Shown here in pieces: positions 32,167 to 42,180 of a DNA stretch of 64,000 nt (position 1 is its first letter; each line of letters opens with the position of its first letter). The notes below the pieces were generated by a model. It was not told the DNA's origin. It searched no databases and worked only from the letters and a program-made list of their open reading frames with translations. Both the position numbers and the translations under genes were made by a program. The stretch is from Macrolepiota albuminosa (Eukaryota > Basidiomycota > Agaricomycetes > Agaricales > Agaricaceae). The stretch is taken from the NCBI GenBank assembly GCA_027475525.1, contig JAMWFC010000054.1:496001-560000 (forward strand), written 5' to 3'.

Positions 32167-32284
32167 CTAACACTGGTCTAGAAGACTCTTATAGCTATCA
32201 GAAGAGTTCTCTGGCTCCTATTTATCACTTCCCCACCAGTCTTAAGCACCTGTGCCTCCCATGTCTTAGCCTGCTCCTTCAGAC

Positions 32285-33467
32285 ACTCCTCTGGATGCTA
32301 TGGCTCCTCAGGATAAAGCCTGGACTTGCTTGCTCCACCTGGAAGCTCAAGTGCAGCTTACTCAAGCTTTTCTCACTCACCATACTGCCAAACTCTCCAC
32401 TCTCTGTCAAAACACCAAAACCATCTCCAACTCCCTCCAGGCTCTCCTAAAGCACCTAAGCCCCACTTCCACTGCTGCCACTGCAACTCCAGTAGCTGAG
32501 CCCCCTCCTGTTGCTCACCCACCTACTCTGGGCCTCCCAGCAATCTGAGGTGCTCCATGTGCATGCCTTCCTCAACTGGTGCTCCCAGACATCTATGGCA
32601 GCAATTGAGTGACAGGAGAACAATTCCTACAGTCTTGTCTTATCTACATCCAGCTCTGCAGAGATAGATGATTTTGTCTCTGATGACCTGAAAATTGCAT
32701 GGGTCCTATCTTATATGAAGTCAGAGAGAGCAGCCATCTATGCACTAAAGGTGTTTCAGCATCTGGGTGGCATTACTAGATTTGCAAACTGGGCTGAGCT
32801 TAAGCAGGAGTTCTAAGACAAATTCTTTCCTTGGGACCTGGCTAAGACTGCTGCACTGGTCCTCCAGGACAGTGACTAGTACAGATAAGGAAAGGGCTCC
32901 CTGGATGAATACATCAACTTGTTCTGTGCACTGATGGAGCAGGTAGGATACCTGGACAGCCTATAGCTCTGCCTCACCTTCTGAGAAGGGCTTCAACTGA
33001 CCCTAATGGAGCACATTGACAACCTCATGGAAGGATGCTCAGCTGACAACCAAATTGACTCCTGATACTGAGTAGTCCAGGAGCAATGGCAGCTCATGGA
33101 GCTGAAGTGCAGCCTGTGCTAGGCCACTGCTCCTGCAACAACCTCGTATCCCAGCACTGCTGTCATTGCTCCCACCAGGATTACTGTGCCTCTGGGAGCC
33201 TTCATGGATGTAGATATCTCTTGGCAGCACACTGGCCTCCCCCTTCTATGCTGGCAGTATGGCACCCCAGGTCATTTTGCACGTTGCTGCTCTCTGAGCC
33301 TGGAGGTGCATTATCTTGCTCCAGCAGAGCAAGAAGAGCTAGTCCTACAGCTCCTGCCAGCCAAGGATGCAGCTGATGCACCCTCCCCAGACGCTGCAGC
33401 ACTGGAGAGCACAGAACAGGAACAAGGTGGAGACATACCAAGAAAAGAGATGCTCGAGGATTTTTAG
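32285..33467 (+). pseudogene. gypsy E gag
   Basis: The N-terminus MAPQDKAWTCLLHLEAQVQL (32300) matches D gag APQDDAWGRLLALETQVQT. The core is broken by stops, but FETWAEL-like and SYMKSERAAIY stretches near 32700 match D. The C-terminal frame 33186-33467 has a knuckle-like CWQYGTPGHFARCC, in which the first Cys pair is altered. It ends GATTTTTAG at 33459-33467. The heptamer GGATTTT (33458-33464) lies where D has GGGTTTT, and pol follows in the -1 frame. Confidence 0.78.
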
Positions 33468-33478
33468 AGGAGTGATGG

Positions 33479-34359
33479 GTGAAGAGTATGCCCCTGCCAC
33501 TTAGTGCTAACAGATTTGCATGTCTGTCCATAGAAGAGCCCAATATTACTTTTGGGGATAGCCCAATGCCTATAACTGTAAGCACTCCTCCAACATATCT
33601 GAAACATCTTTGGCACTGCCAATTTCCTCCCCCACCCCTTCTCAACCCCACACTCTGGCCTGGCAATGCTGCCTCCCCAAATGCTATGTGGTAGCCTCTA
33701 CCCCCTTAGCCAATTCACTCTGGCTAAAAGTGGAGGTTGAGACAACCAACATGCAGCAGACCTGGAGCATAGTTGCTCTCCTGGACTCTGGGGCAACTGG
33801 GCTCTTTGTAGATGCAGACTATGTTGCTAGGCACCAGCTCACAGCCTGACCTCTCCTCTCTTCCATTCTTGTCTACAACATTGATGATACCCTGAACAAA
33901 GCCAGTTCAATCTACATGGTAGTAGACCTTGTTCTGCACTACAAGGCTCATGCAGAATGCACTATCTTTGAAGTCACCAGCCTAGAAAAGCAAGACATGA
34001 TCCTGGGATACACATGGCTTCAAGAACACAATCTGGAGATCTACTGGACTATCAGAGAGGTAAGTATGAGCCAATGTCCCTGGCACTGTGTCACTTGTGC
34101 CACTTGTACTGGGGAGGTGAGGAAGGAGCGGTGCACTACTGTACAAAAAACACAGCCATATGGGCCTGTAGGACAAGACACCTCCTGTTTGCTGACCTCA
34201 ATCTCCTGGACCCCTCACCTCTGGCATTCTCTTATAGAGAGGCCTTTTATGAGAATGACAGCCATGGCAGTGGAAAGACCATGGGGGAAAATGGTTGCAA
34301 GGGAGAGTTCTTGGTCACCCTGGACTGGGAGCTCCAAGACAAGGCTATCAAGGTAGAAG
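33479..34359 (+). pseudogene. gypsy E pol, protease part
   Basis: It reads NRFACLSIEEPNITFGDS, then the protease ALLDSGATGLFVDADYVARH at 33772-33831 (DSG triad kept) and EKQDMILGYTWLQEHNLEI at 33985-34045, all close to gypsy D. Stops and frame changes lie near 33848 and 34060. It is cut by gypsy D at 34360. Confidence 0.82.
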
Positions 34360-34364
34360 ACAGC

Positions 34365-34883
34365 TGTAAGGGCGACCTCTAGAGGCTGTGGCTCAGTCAC
34401 ACAGCTGGCAGAGGGAGATCCAAAGTGTATTAGAATATATACTGACAATATCAAAGTAGCTACTCACCTGGCAGAGGGAGATCCAAAGAGAACAAGTCTG
34501 GGGATTCCCTATGCCAGGTTGGACGCTTCTGGGGCCTCTGAAGCGTGGGAAACAACTGTACAGTACAACAAAACCTTAAAAACTCGAAAATTGACTAACC
34601 AAACAAGTGTGCAAACAAGGGAGGAAAACTCCGGACTTTTAGAAGTCAGAAAGGCAAACTCCGGCTTATCTAAGCAGCCTGGAGCGGTGCTGAAGGGCCC
34701 ACACTTGTCTGAGTGATAGCTAAAGAACCAGAGCACCTCAAAGGTTGAGAATAGTACTAACAGATAGTGTTGAAAAAGTAGTAACAGCAAAATGAGAGAA
34801 TGATAGAAGAAATAAGGAAGTGAATGAAAGGAGAGTGAAGAAATAAAGAGTGAAAGAAGAAAGGAATGAGGAGTCCCCTGACA
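34365..34883 (-). repeat. 3' LTR of gypsy D
   Basis: 519 bp; minus strand from TGTCAGGGGACTC to CGCCCTTACA. Confidence 0.95.
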
Positions 34884-34898
34884 TCACCCCCCCTCTAG
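34884..34898 (-). other. polypurine tract of gypsy D
   Basis: The minus strand reads TAGAGGGGGGGTGA directly before the 3' LTR, nearly the same as in gypsy B. Confidence 0.8.
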
Positions 34899-37800
34899 AG
34901 TGCGGCGTCTCGACGTGCTGGATAGAAGTAGTTCTGGATGGCCTGGTCTACTTTGGAAAGAGAATAGAGGCCTCTGATTGCCCGAGGAGCATTGGGATGC
35001 TGTTGATAGAATTCCCGGACCAAGGCAGGGGCATGGACATTCTCTTGTGGCTCCCAGGAAACGTCCTCGATTCCATAGCCCTTCCACTTGACCTTGAACT
35101 GAAGCTTATTCCTAAAGAGTCGGCTGTCTAGGATCCGCTCCACTTCGTACTCTTCTTGGTTGTTTACCAGAACTGGTGGTGGAGGTGGCTGTGGACGTCG
35201 ACCTGGGATTGGATCCTCTGGAGCTGGAGAAAGCTTCACCACATTGAAGACTGGATGGAGTCGACTCATTCCACTAGGCAGCTTGAGTCGATAGGCAAGT
35301 GGGCCTACCTGTCTTACTATAGGAAAGGGTCCTAGACGACGGTGAGAGAGCTTCTGAGAAGGTCGGGTAGTGGCAATGTCAGAGGCATCCAGGTAGACTC
35401 GATCTCCAGGCTTGTACTTGGGGGCTGGAGTTCGTCCACGATCGTAGTAGCGGGCCATGTCATCCTTTGCCTTAGCTAAAGCTGCCTTGGCTTCCTCCTG
35501 GGCTGCCTTCATCCGATCTATGAACTCGTTGACAGCTTCATTCTCTGAAGGTCGTCCACGAGGCTCAAATCCCATCCGAGGATGTCGACCAGTATCTAGA
35601 AGGAAAGGAGACATCTGGGTGGCAGCGTGTACACGGTTGTTGTACTGGAACTCTGCCTCTGGTAATAGATCATCCCAGTCATCCTGTCGTTCATTGCAGA
35701 AGAGCCGGAGATACTGTTCTAGCTCCTGGTTGACACGCTCAGTCTGGCCATCAGACTGGGGGTGGTAGGCTGTGGAAGTGTGGAGTTTGACATGGAGGAG
35801 GCGATACAGTTCTCTAGTAAACTCTGCCACAAACTGAGGTCCGCGGTCTGAGACATAAGCATCTGACAACCCATGGAGCTTCCAGACATGCTTCCGGTAC
35901 AGATTGGCTGCACCCATGGCTGAGCAAGTAGTGTGTGTTGGAATAAAATGAGCACGCTTGCCACAGAGATCCACTACCACCATGATCGCATCATATCCAT
36001 GAGAATCAGGTAACTCAACAATGAAGTCTACCGAGGCCACACTCCAACGCTCAGCTGGGATAGGCAATGGATGAAGCTGTCCCATAGGAGGCTGACGACG
36101 AGGCTTAGTCCGAAGGCACTCCAACGCTCAGCTGGGATAGGCAATGGATGAAGCTGTCCTATAGGAGGCTGACGACGAGGCTTAGTCCGAAGGCAAGATC
36201 ACAGGTGGAGGTGTAAGAGCCAATATACCGTGACATTTGAGGCCACCAGTAATTCCGCGAGACCAGCTCCAGTGTCTTCCATCTGCCAGGATGTCCTGCA
36301 ACTCGAGAGTCATGATGCTGCTCCACAATCCGCCTCCGGAGGTCTGGCAGGTTGGGAACATAAATGCGTCCCCGGAAGGTGAGAAGACCATTCTCCAGAG
36401 ACCACTCATCGGTGCGGACAGACTTCACTCCAGTTTTCTCTCGAGCATGCAAGGCCATGGCAGCCTTAGCTACCAGATCTTCTTGAGCGCCCTCCCGGTT
36501 ACCTCGTCGGATGTCTCGAAGGATGCTCACTTCTTCTCCCTGGCCAACCACACCTTCTAGAGCACGGATAGCAAATAGTTCTGGCTTCAGAAGTACAATA
36601 TTGTCATTGTCACTAGCTCCTGAACCATGGTCTGCTCGCCTAGAAAGCGCATCTGGCTTACCCATGCTCCGTCCCGGTTTGTGATGCAGAGAGAAGTCGA
36701 AGTTGGCCAGATACAAGGACCATCGAGCCTGTCGGCGGTTAAGTTTCTTGGCCGTCCGAAAGTACTCTAAGTTCTTGTGATCAGTCCACACCTCAAATTT
36801 ATGCCTGGCACCCTCAAGGAAATGTCGCCACTCCTCAAATGACCGAATGATAGCTAGCATCTCCTTGTCATGGATCTCATAATTTCGCTCCACGGCATTG
36901 AGACTCTTGGAGTAGAAAGCCACAGGATGCCACTTACCATCCTCCCTTGACTGTTGAGAGAGAACGGCTCCAGTAGCAAAATCTGAGCTATCAGCTTCGA
37001 CACGGAAGGGAGAGTCATCATCTGGGAATATAAGGACAGGCTTTGAAGTGACTGCCTGTTTGAGGGCATCAAAGGCTGTCTGCTGTGCTGCATCCCAGTG
37101 CCAAGGAGTGTCCTTAGTGGTGAGATCGAAGAGGGGCCGGGCATGGTGTGAGAAATCCTGAATAAACCTCCGGTAGAAGTTGGTAAAACCCAGGAAGGCC
37201 TGAACCTCCTTCTTGTTCTTAGGCTCTGGCCACTCCGCCACACCAGCCACCTTGACTGGGTCCATCTCAGCCATTCCATGAGAGATGATCAGTCCAAGAT
37301 ATTCAACCTTAGTCTGCTCAAACTCGCACTTCTCTGGCTTAAGATAGAGCTGGTGCTGGCGAAGACGTTCCAGTACGATGCACATAATCCGACGATGCTC
37401 CTCTAGAGTCTTGGTATAGATGAGAATATCATCAAGATATACGCACACAACACCTTCTGCTATAAGGTCTCGGAAAATGTCGTTCATCATGGTCTGGAAG
37501 GTGGCAGGGCTATTAGTGAGGCCAAAGAACATTACCAGAGGTTCAAAGAGTCCACGATTTGTTCGGAATGCTCCCTTCCACTCATCTCCTTCTTTGATGC
37601 GCACATTGTTGTAGCCCCAGCGGACATCCAACTTGGTAAAGTAGCGCGCACCTCGGAGGTTGTTGACAAGCTCTGAAATGAGTGGTAAGGGGTAGCGATT
37701 CTTCACAGTCATCGCATTCAAGACTCGGTAGTCCTGAACCAGACGTAGAGATCCATCCTTCTTCTTAATGAAGAAGACTGGAGAGGCCATCGGAGACTTT

Positions 37801-39050
37801 GAGGGACGGATGCGACCAGAGTCTAAATTCTCCTGCAAAAAGGCATCAAGCTCATCCTGTTCTCTGGGAGAGAGTGGGTAGACCTTGCAGCTAGAGGGCT
37901 CAGCATTGGGTGTAAGCTCAATTGCATGGTCCCACTGCTTACGCTCTGGCAGGGAGTCAAATGATGCCTTAGAGAAAACATCCTCAAAGTCTTGCAGGTG
38001 ATGAGGAACTGCATCTCGGAACGACTTAGGAGCAGAGTTGGCAGCAAATGCCTGAGCTAGCCGCTGGGAGGTAGTTTGGCTAGCTCTGATCTCTGCTACA
38101 GTTGGTGGAGGTCGTAATGTAGTGGCATAAATCCTATCACCTGTCTCGATAGCCTCGTCTGGAGACTCTGGGTCAGGAGCGCATCCAAATTCACCCTCGC
38201 GTCCATCTTCCATCTGGGCTTCACTCACTACACCTCGAACGTCCTCATAGAGGGCCTCTCTATAAGGGAACGCCAAGGGAGGAGGATCCAGTAGGTCGAG
38301 GTCTGCAAAGGGGAGGTGTCCAACTCGGCAAGCCCGGATAGCAGCACGCTCACGGACTGACTCTCTGCGCTCCTCTCTAACTTCCTTGGCACATGTGGAA
38401 CACCGTCGAGGGCAGCGGCTCATGCTCACCTTACCCTTGGCCCAGTCAATCTCAGGATTGTGATCACGCAGCCAGGAGAACCCAAGTATCATGTCCTGCT
38501 TTCCTAGGCTGGTAACTGCAAAGACTGCACGCTCAGAATGAGTCTGATAACGAAGGACTAAATCCACCACTGAGCGGATGGATCCAGCTTCATTGAGCGT
38601 ACCGTCAATGTTATAGACTGGAATAGGGTGAGAGAGGGGACGGGTAGTGAGCCGGTGTTGTTCCACATAATGGGTGTCTAGGAAGAGTCCAGTAGCGCCA
38701 CTGTCCAAGAGAGCTATGACGCTTCGAGTCTGCTGAGTGTCAGTTGTCTCAATCTCCACATTCAGACGCAGAGAGTTGGGAGAGGGAGTAGAAGCAACAA
38801 CATAGCGACGGGGAAGGCGTCGTTCCCAAGCTGGGACACGTGGTCGTTGGACAGGAGAAGGAGGAGAAGAAGTCTTAGCTGAGGCTTGGACCAAGGGGGT
38901 ATTTTGTACGTCGGAGGGGGTGCTTACAGTTTCAGTCAGAGAATCAGGAACAGGGAGCGATACATTAGAAGACTCTACTGATTGACATGTAAACTGATTA
39001 GCACCAGGCGGCGGAGGCGTACAACTCATCCGTCGCTCTATTGAAAACCC
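34895..39050 (-). CDS. pol: gypsy D pol: protease, RT, RNase H, integrase, chromodomain
   Basis: Two open pieces, 39029-36159 (956 aa from the first Met) and 36124-34895 (409 aa), are separated only by the 77-bp duplication at 36040-36195. Protease active site LLDSGATGLF near residue 107; RT with DYRVLNAMTVKNRYPLP, KLDVRWGYNNVRI and VYLDDILIYTK near residue 530; RNase H (FRVEADSSDFATGAVL, EVWTDHKNLEYF); zinc region (QHHDSRVAGHPG...). In the second piece: integrase with VDFIVELPD, VSDRGPQFVAEF and QTERVNQELEQYLR (D, D and E all present), then the chromodomain (YEVERILDSRL, FKVKWKGYGIEDVSWEP) near the end. The frame is -1 to gag and probably entered by frameshift at 39044-39050. It makes and integrates the cDNA; the chromodomain is known to steer chromoviruses to heterochromatin. 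Confidence 0.93.
36040..36195. repeat. 77-bp tandem duplication (assembly join) in gypsy D integrase
   Basis: The period is 77, with one mismatch between the copies (36083 C, 36160 T). It splits the pol frame between the zinc region and the integrase core and repeats the LRTKPRRQPP codons. Confidence 0.9.
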
Positions 39051-40380
39051 TCCCCTGCAGAACCAAAGGACACATCCGATGGTTCTGCTACAGCTTCCAC
39101 AGGACCCAAGGACTCCTCCAAGGGTTCTGCTTCAGTCTGTACATCTGGGGAGGGGTTTCCTCGAACATCTCGGGCAGCAAGGAGCTGGAGAAGGAGCTCC
39201 TCCTGCTCTAAAGCTGAGAGATAGCGCACCTCTAACCCCTGGGGACAATACCGAGCGAAGTGACCAGGCTTTCCACAGCGACGGCAGAGGAGAGGAAGGG
39301 AGGAACGTTGACGAGAGGCATCAACATCCATAGGTACTCCAAAAGGAAGAGGACGTGCCGCAGGTACCTGAGCTGGGGGTGGAGCGCGAAATGGAAGGGA
39401 GGGCTGGATGGGATGACGAGCAGAAAAAGATGCCTGTGGGGTGGAGCGAGGGGCAGTTCCACGGTGGAGCTCACGTCGTAACTCCATGAGCTGCCACTGA
39501 TCACGTGCTACCTGATACCAGGTCTCGATACTCGTGTCATCAGGTCGTCCCTCAGCCATGCTGTCGATCCGATCCATGAGAGAGGGAAGGAGGCCATCTC
39601 GGAAGGTGAGACAGAGCTGAAGACCATCCGGATAACAGGCCTGTTCAGCAAGAGCTCTGAAGGAGTCAATGTACTCATCTAGGGTCCGCTTCCCCTGCCC
39701 ATATCGATGAGGGTCTCGGAGAGTGAGGGCTGCCACCTTAGCAGGGTCCAAGGGGAAGAACTCTGTCCGAAACTCCTTCTCAAACTGATCCCAACTTCCA
39801 AAACTCTCTACTCCTCCAGGGCGTCGAAAGACTCGTAGCGCGTATGTCGAAGCTCGCCCAGACTTCATGTAAGAAAGAACCCAAGCGATTTTGAGAGCGT
39901 CAGAGGGGAAAGCCTCACCACTGAGCTGAATATAGGTGATGCAGGACTGCAGGAAACGCTCGCCTATCGCTCGGTCACCATTGAATGCGTCTGGGAGTGC
40001 TGGGCGAGGAATATTGGCATGAACTGGGGGGGAGGCCCCAAAGCGAGGGACTGGGGGTGTGCCAGCCCTAACTGGAGGTGCCTGGAGAGGGGTAGGAGTG
40101 AGAGGGAGGCGCTCTAAGAGGGCCTGAAGGGAATGGGAGATGGTGTCTGTGGCCTGACGTGGAGAGGGGTAGGAGTGAGAGGGAGGCGCTCTAAGAGGGC
40201 CTGAAGGGAATGGGAGATGGTGTCTGTGGCCTGACGTAATCCAGCAAGTTCGGTGGTGTGGAGGGTGAGGGAAGCTTGAGTAGTCTGCACCTGAGTCTCC
40301 AGAGCAAGCAAGCGACCCCAGGCATCATCCTGAGGGGCAGAAGCGTCCAGGGGAGTGTCTGAGGGGGCTGGTTGGGTCAT
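39038..40380 (-). CDS. gag: gypsy D gag
   Basis: Starts at ATG 40380 (MTQPAPSDTPLDASAPQDDA) with a coiled-coil stretch (LLALETQVQTTQASLTLHTTEL). The 77-bp duplication at 40083-40236 breaks the frame. The core follows (WVLSYMKSGRASTYALRVF, FEKEFRTEFFPLDPAKVAAL, QGKRTLDEYIDSFRALAEQA). A CCHC knuckle CRRCGKPGHFARYC lies near 39281-39240. It ends at TAG 39038-39040. The real length is about 420 residues, normal for gag. It packages RNA in virus-like particles. The stop lies three bases after the slippery heptamer. Confidence 0.9.
39044..39050 (-). promoter_or_regulatory. -1 ribosomal frameshift site of gypsy D (GGGTTTT)
   Basis: In gag frame the codons are GGT TTT CAA TAG, preceded by G. The heptamer G GGT TTT fits the X XXY YYZ rule for -1 slippage, and pol is open in exactly that frame across the site. 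I could not test for a downstream pseudoknot. Gypsy E has GGATTTT at the same place. Confidence 0.72.
40083..40236. repeat. 77-bp exact tandem duplication (assembly join) in gypsy D gag
   Basis: The period is 77. It repeats the ALLERLPLTPTPL region and shifts the frame. Confidence 0.95.
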
Positions 40381-40480
40381 AGAAGCAACAGAGGGGCAGG
40401 GAGTAATCCAGTGGGGGAGGGACCTAAAGGGGCAAGAGAGGGCTCAAGCAGGCTGAAGGGGGCTCCCAGACCGAAATGTA

Positions 40481-40494
40481 GAGACTTGTTCTGC
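40481..40494 (-). other. self-priming primer-binding site of gypsy D
   Basis: The minus strand reads GCAGAACAAGTCTC directly after the 5' LTR. Its AGAACAAGTCT is the exact complement of AGACTTGTTCT inside the LTR (40619-40629), about 135 nt before the LTR end. Confidence 0.65.
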
Positions 40495-41013
40495 TGTAAG
40501 GGCGACCTCTAGAGGCTGTGGCTCAGTCACACAGCTGGCAGAGGGAGATCCAAAGTGTATTAGAATATATACTGACAATATCAAAGTAGCTACTCACCTG
40601 GCAGAGGGAGATCCAAAGAGAACAAGTCTGGGGATTCCCTATGCCAGGTTGGACGCTTCTGGGGCCTCTGAAGCGTGGGAAACAACTGTACAGTACAACA
40701 AAACCTTAAAAACTCGAAAATTGACTAACCAAACAAGTGTGCAAACAAGGGAGGAAAACTCCGGACTTTTAGAAGTCAGAAAGGCAAACTCCGGCTTATC
40801 TAAGCAGCCTGGAGCGGTGCTGAAGGGCCCACACTTGTCTGAGTGATAGCTAAAGAACCAGAGCACCTCAAAGGTTGAGAATAGTACTAACAGATAGTGT
40901 TGAAAAAGTAGTAACAGCAAAATGAGAGAATGATAGAAGAAATAAGGAAGTGAATGAAAGGAGAGTGAAGAAATAAAGAGTGAAAGAAGAAAGGAATGAG
41001 GAGTCCCCTGACA
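40495..41013 (-). repeat. 5' LTR of gypsy D
   Basis: 519 bp, apparently the same as 34365-34883. The predicted RNA 5' end is at 40629. Confidence 0.95.
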
Positions 41014-41097
41014 ACAGCATCTATGCCACTGCCCTATGCCCCCCACCAACAGCGGAAGAGATCCAGGCCAGCCAGACCACTTCTCAATGGCTGGCCC

Positions 41098-41507
41098 CAG
41101 AGACTCGGACCCAGCCCTGTAGTACTTATAGTGTAGCTCCCCAATTATAGTCACTAGTCTTAATATTAACTTGAATTGCTGCATGCCTCTTTGTTTGACT
41201 AGTACACTCTGACTGGCACGCTTCAACTGGCATGCTTGAATAACTGTGTGCTCTGAGTTTGGTATGCACTTTGCAACTTATAATTTGCTAACCCGGTCTC
41301 ATCTTAGAACCCCCGGTTCCTGACTCGACCCCCACCCAACCCTCAGCCTCTAAACCCAAAACCCCCAGATCAAGTTCCCTTCTCCGGGATTACCCCCTGC
41401 CCACGTCTTGAACCCTGGAGTCCCAGACACCCAAGTATCTGTAGATCAAGTCTGCCTTGTAAGGGCATTGCTTTCCTGGAAAGCCCCTGATTCAGCAGAA
41501 CCTGACA
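41098..41507 (+). repeat. 5' LTR of gypsy C, left-truncated
   Basis: It matches gypsy B LTR from the TATA region (GTAGTACTTATAG) to the end, CAGAACCTGACA. The primer site TAATATCAAGACT follows at 41508. The LTR segment that should pair with it reads AGTCTTAATATTA, one change from B. Confidence 0.85.
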
Positions 41508-41662
41508 TAATATCAAGACTCCCTCCTTACACCACTCTTGATGGCTATGTATACTCACACCTACTACTCCATGGGCTACCAGACCAACCCTTATAGGTGC
41601 ACAGTCCCCAACCACTACTCTGCACAGACTCCCCGCCCCATCTACCCACCTCTCCCATACAA
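41508..41662 (+). pseudogene. gypsy C gag N-terminus
   Basis: It reads MAMYTHTYYSMGYQTNPY from 41538, closely like gypsy B gag (MAMYTHTYYPTGYQTDLY), and is cut at 41662. Confidence 0.85.
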
Positions 41663-42180
41663 TGTCAGGGGACTCCTCATTCCTTTCTTCTTTCACTCTT
41701 TATTTCTTCACTCTCCTTTCATTCACTTCTTTATTTCTTCTATCATTCTCTCATTTTGCTGTTACTACTTTTTCAACACTATCTGTTAGTACTATTCTCA
41801 ACCTTTGAGGTGCTCTGGTTCTTTAGCTATCACTCAGACAAGTGTGGGCTCTTCAGCACCACTCCAGGCTGCTTAGATAAGCCGGAGTTTGCCTTTCTGA
41901 CTTCTAAAGTCCGGAGTTTTCCTCCCTTGTTTGCACACTTGTTTGGTTAGTCAATTTTCGAGTTTTTAAGGTTTTGTTGTACTGTACAGTTGTTTCCCAT
42001 GCTTCAGAGGCCCCAGAAGCATCCAACCTGGCATAGGGAATCCCCAGACTTGTTCTCTTTGGATCTCCCTCTGCTAGGTGAGTAGCTACCTTGATATTGT
42101 CAGTATATATTCTAATACACTTTGGATCTCCCTCTGCCAGCTGTGTGACTGAGCTACAGCCTCTAGAGGTCGCCCTTACA
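41663..42180 (+). repeat. gypsy D-family solo LTR, copy 8, replacing gag of gypsy C
   Basis: 518 bp, TGTCAGGGGACTC to CGCCCTTACA. Flanks ATACAA and CCATGG do not match. The gypsy C sequence jumps from the equivalent of B 15687 to B 17027, so about 1.3 kb of gag is lost. Confidence 0.9.

Larger units (their letters stand above)
34365..41013 (-). mobile_element. Ty3/gypsy chromovirus D, complete and young
   Basis: LTRs at 40495-41013 (5') and 34365-34883 (3') are both 519 bp, and I saw no difference between them by eye. The 5-bp target duplication ACAGC is at 34360-34364 and 41014-41018. Gag and pol are open except at the two 77-bp assembly duplications, and every catalytic motif is kept. It sits in opposite orientation inside its relative E. 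Confidence 0.93.
31826..41097 (+). mobile_element. Ty3/gypsy element E, decayed relative of gypsy D
   Basis: 5' LTR 31826-32152, primer-binding site, gag, start of pol to 34359, then, after the nested gypsy D, a short continuation at 41019-41097 (IYATALCPPPTAEEIQASQ). D has IYATTLRPPPTVAEIRASQ at the equivalent place. It is truncated near 41097 where gypsy C starts. Confidence 0.85.
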
